Assembly: GCA_037783545.1 (NCBI GenBank) | Contig: JBBELK010001244.1 | Location: 248,001 to 312,000, forward strand | Origin: Henricia sp. BOLD:AAB3569 | Lineage: Eukaryota > Echinodermata > Asteroidea > Spinulosida > Echinasteridae | DNA length: 64,000 bases | Direction of reading: 5' to 3' | Shown: positions 63,536 to 64,000 of the stretch, one piece after another | Layout of the letters: each line of letters starts with the position of its first letter | How positions within the stretch are numbered: the stretch's first letter is position 1 | Notes under the pieces: generated by a model | What the model saw: only the letters and a program-made list of their open reading frames with translations | What the model was told of the DNA's origin: nothing | Database searches by the model: none | Program-made: the position numbers and the translations under genes

Positions 63536-64000
63536 TTAAACCCAGTTGGATAGAATCGATGAGCGTGTTCATCACATCCAGCCCTCTGTCGTTACCTTTT
63601 CTGTTCTCTTCCTATTGAATGATGCGATTGATGATGATCTCTCAAAGCAAGCTGATACTACAAGCACCGTTTGTGAGAGTTTTGAGGTGAGCGGCATATT
63701 GTGCCTTACTCTTGAGACTCAAATTACATCGTGTAAGCCATTTTAAAAAAACCACGAGCGGATAGCTAATTGGCTTTCTACTCCAACCCATTTTTCTGCC
63801 TGACTGCTTCTGTGTGTTCCTCCCAGCGTCTTGGTTTAATGTGATTAGATTTTGCATGTCTTTGTAATTTTACCTTTAAAGAAGACTTTGCTAGGGTCAA
63901 AACGTCAGGCGACTAATTTCACTGTGTGACTCGGACTTTACTCCATGTCCTGCTGGTTGGTATTAGCAGATTGCAACAAGCCAAGCAGGTGTTTGTGTCA
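63536..64000. other. Right edge, no recognised gene; one exon-like stretch
   Basis: 63546-63686 on the plus strand is open (DRIDERVHHIQPSVVTFSVL then LNDAIDDDLSKQADTTSTVC) and is followed by a GTGAGC donor, with CCCAG just before. I do not recognise the family. Confidence 0.25.

Overview
This is a eukaryotic nuclear window: genes are split by short GT-AG introns and the space between exons is packed with inverted-repeat DNA elements, tRNA-derived SINEs and LINE remnants. The kinesin resembles the sea urchin/vertebrate KIF3B type, and a PAN plus fibrinogen gene of echinoderm 'fibrinogen-like protein A' style is present, so a marine deuterostome invertebrate, most likely an echinoderm, is the best guess. 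This is inferred from remembered family sequences, not from a search.

Layout. (1) 139-870, minus: the first two coding exons of a glycogen branching enzyme (GBE1), which runs off the left edge. (2) 4466-23669, minus: a complete kinesin-2 motor subunit (KIF3B/KRP95 type). I assembled it from 18 coding exons whose phases all agree, giving 733 residues, with a start codon that is the last three bases of its exon. Its introns hold an intact antisense LINE, a nested foldback of more than 2 kb, and tandem tRNA-derived arrays. (3) 24-33 kb: an intergenic or upstream repeat field with one CpG-rich block (29.7-30.3 kb) that could be the KIF3B promoter. (4) 33458-36495, minus: a complete four-exon DUSP3-like phosphatase of 186 residues. 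(5) 38.2-39.5 kb: a 5'-truncated LINE lying in the loop of an older hairpin. (6) 41265-41780, plus: the first exon of a CRTAP/prolyl 3-hydroxylase family gene; its later exons were not found. (7) 42-55 kb: mostly mobile elements and minisatellites. (8) 55061-56047, minus: an intact single-exon secreted PAN plus fibrinogen-domain gene. (9) 61388-62476, minus: its tandem duplicate, now a pseudogene with frameshifts, an internal stop and a lost terminal stop.

The most distinctive structures are six tandem arrays of a 78-bp monomer. Each monomer is made from a SINE leader and the 5' half of a tRNA-like sequence. Four of the arrays sit inside introns, and one ends exactly at a splice donor. The window also has two copies of an unclassified transposon with 6-bp target duplications. 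Both insertions can be verified inside the window: one by an empty site in the fibrinogen paralog, the other by a LINE reading frame that rejoins when the element is removed.

The genes do not form a pathway. They are unrelated single-copy genes: glycogen synthesis, intraflagellar transport, tyrosine phosphatase, collagen modification and secreted lectin-like. All splice sites, target duplications and repeat units were read by eye. Coordinates of degenerate repeats are good to about 10-20 bases.
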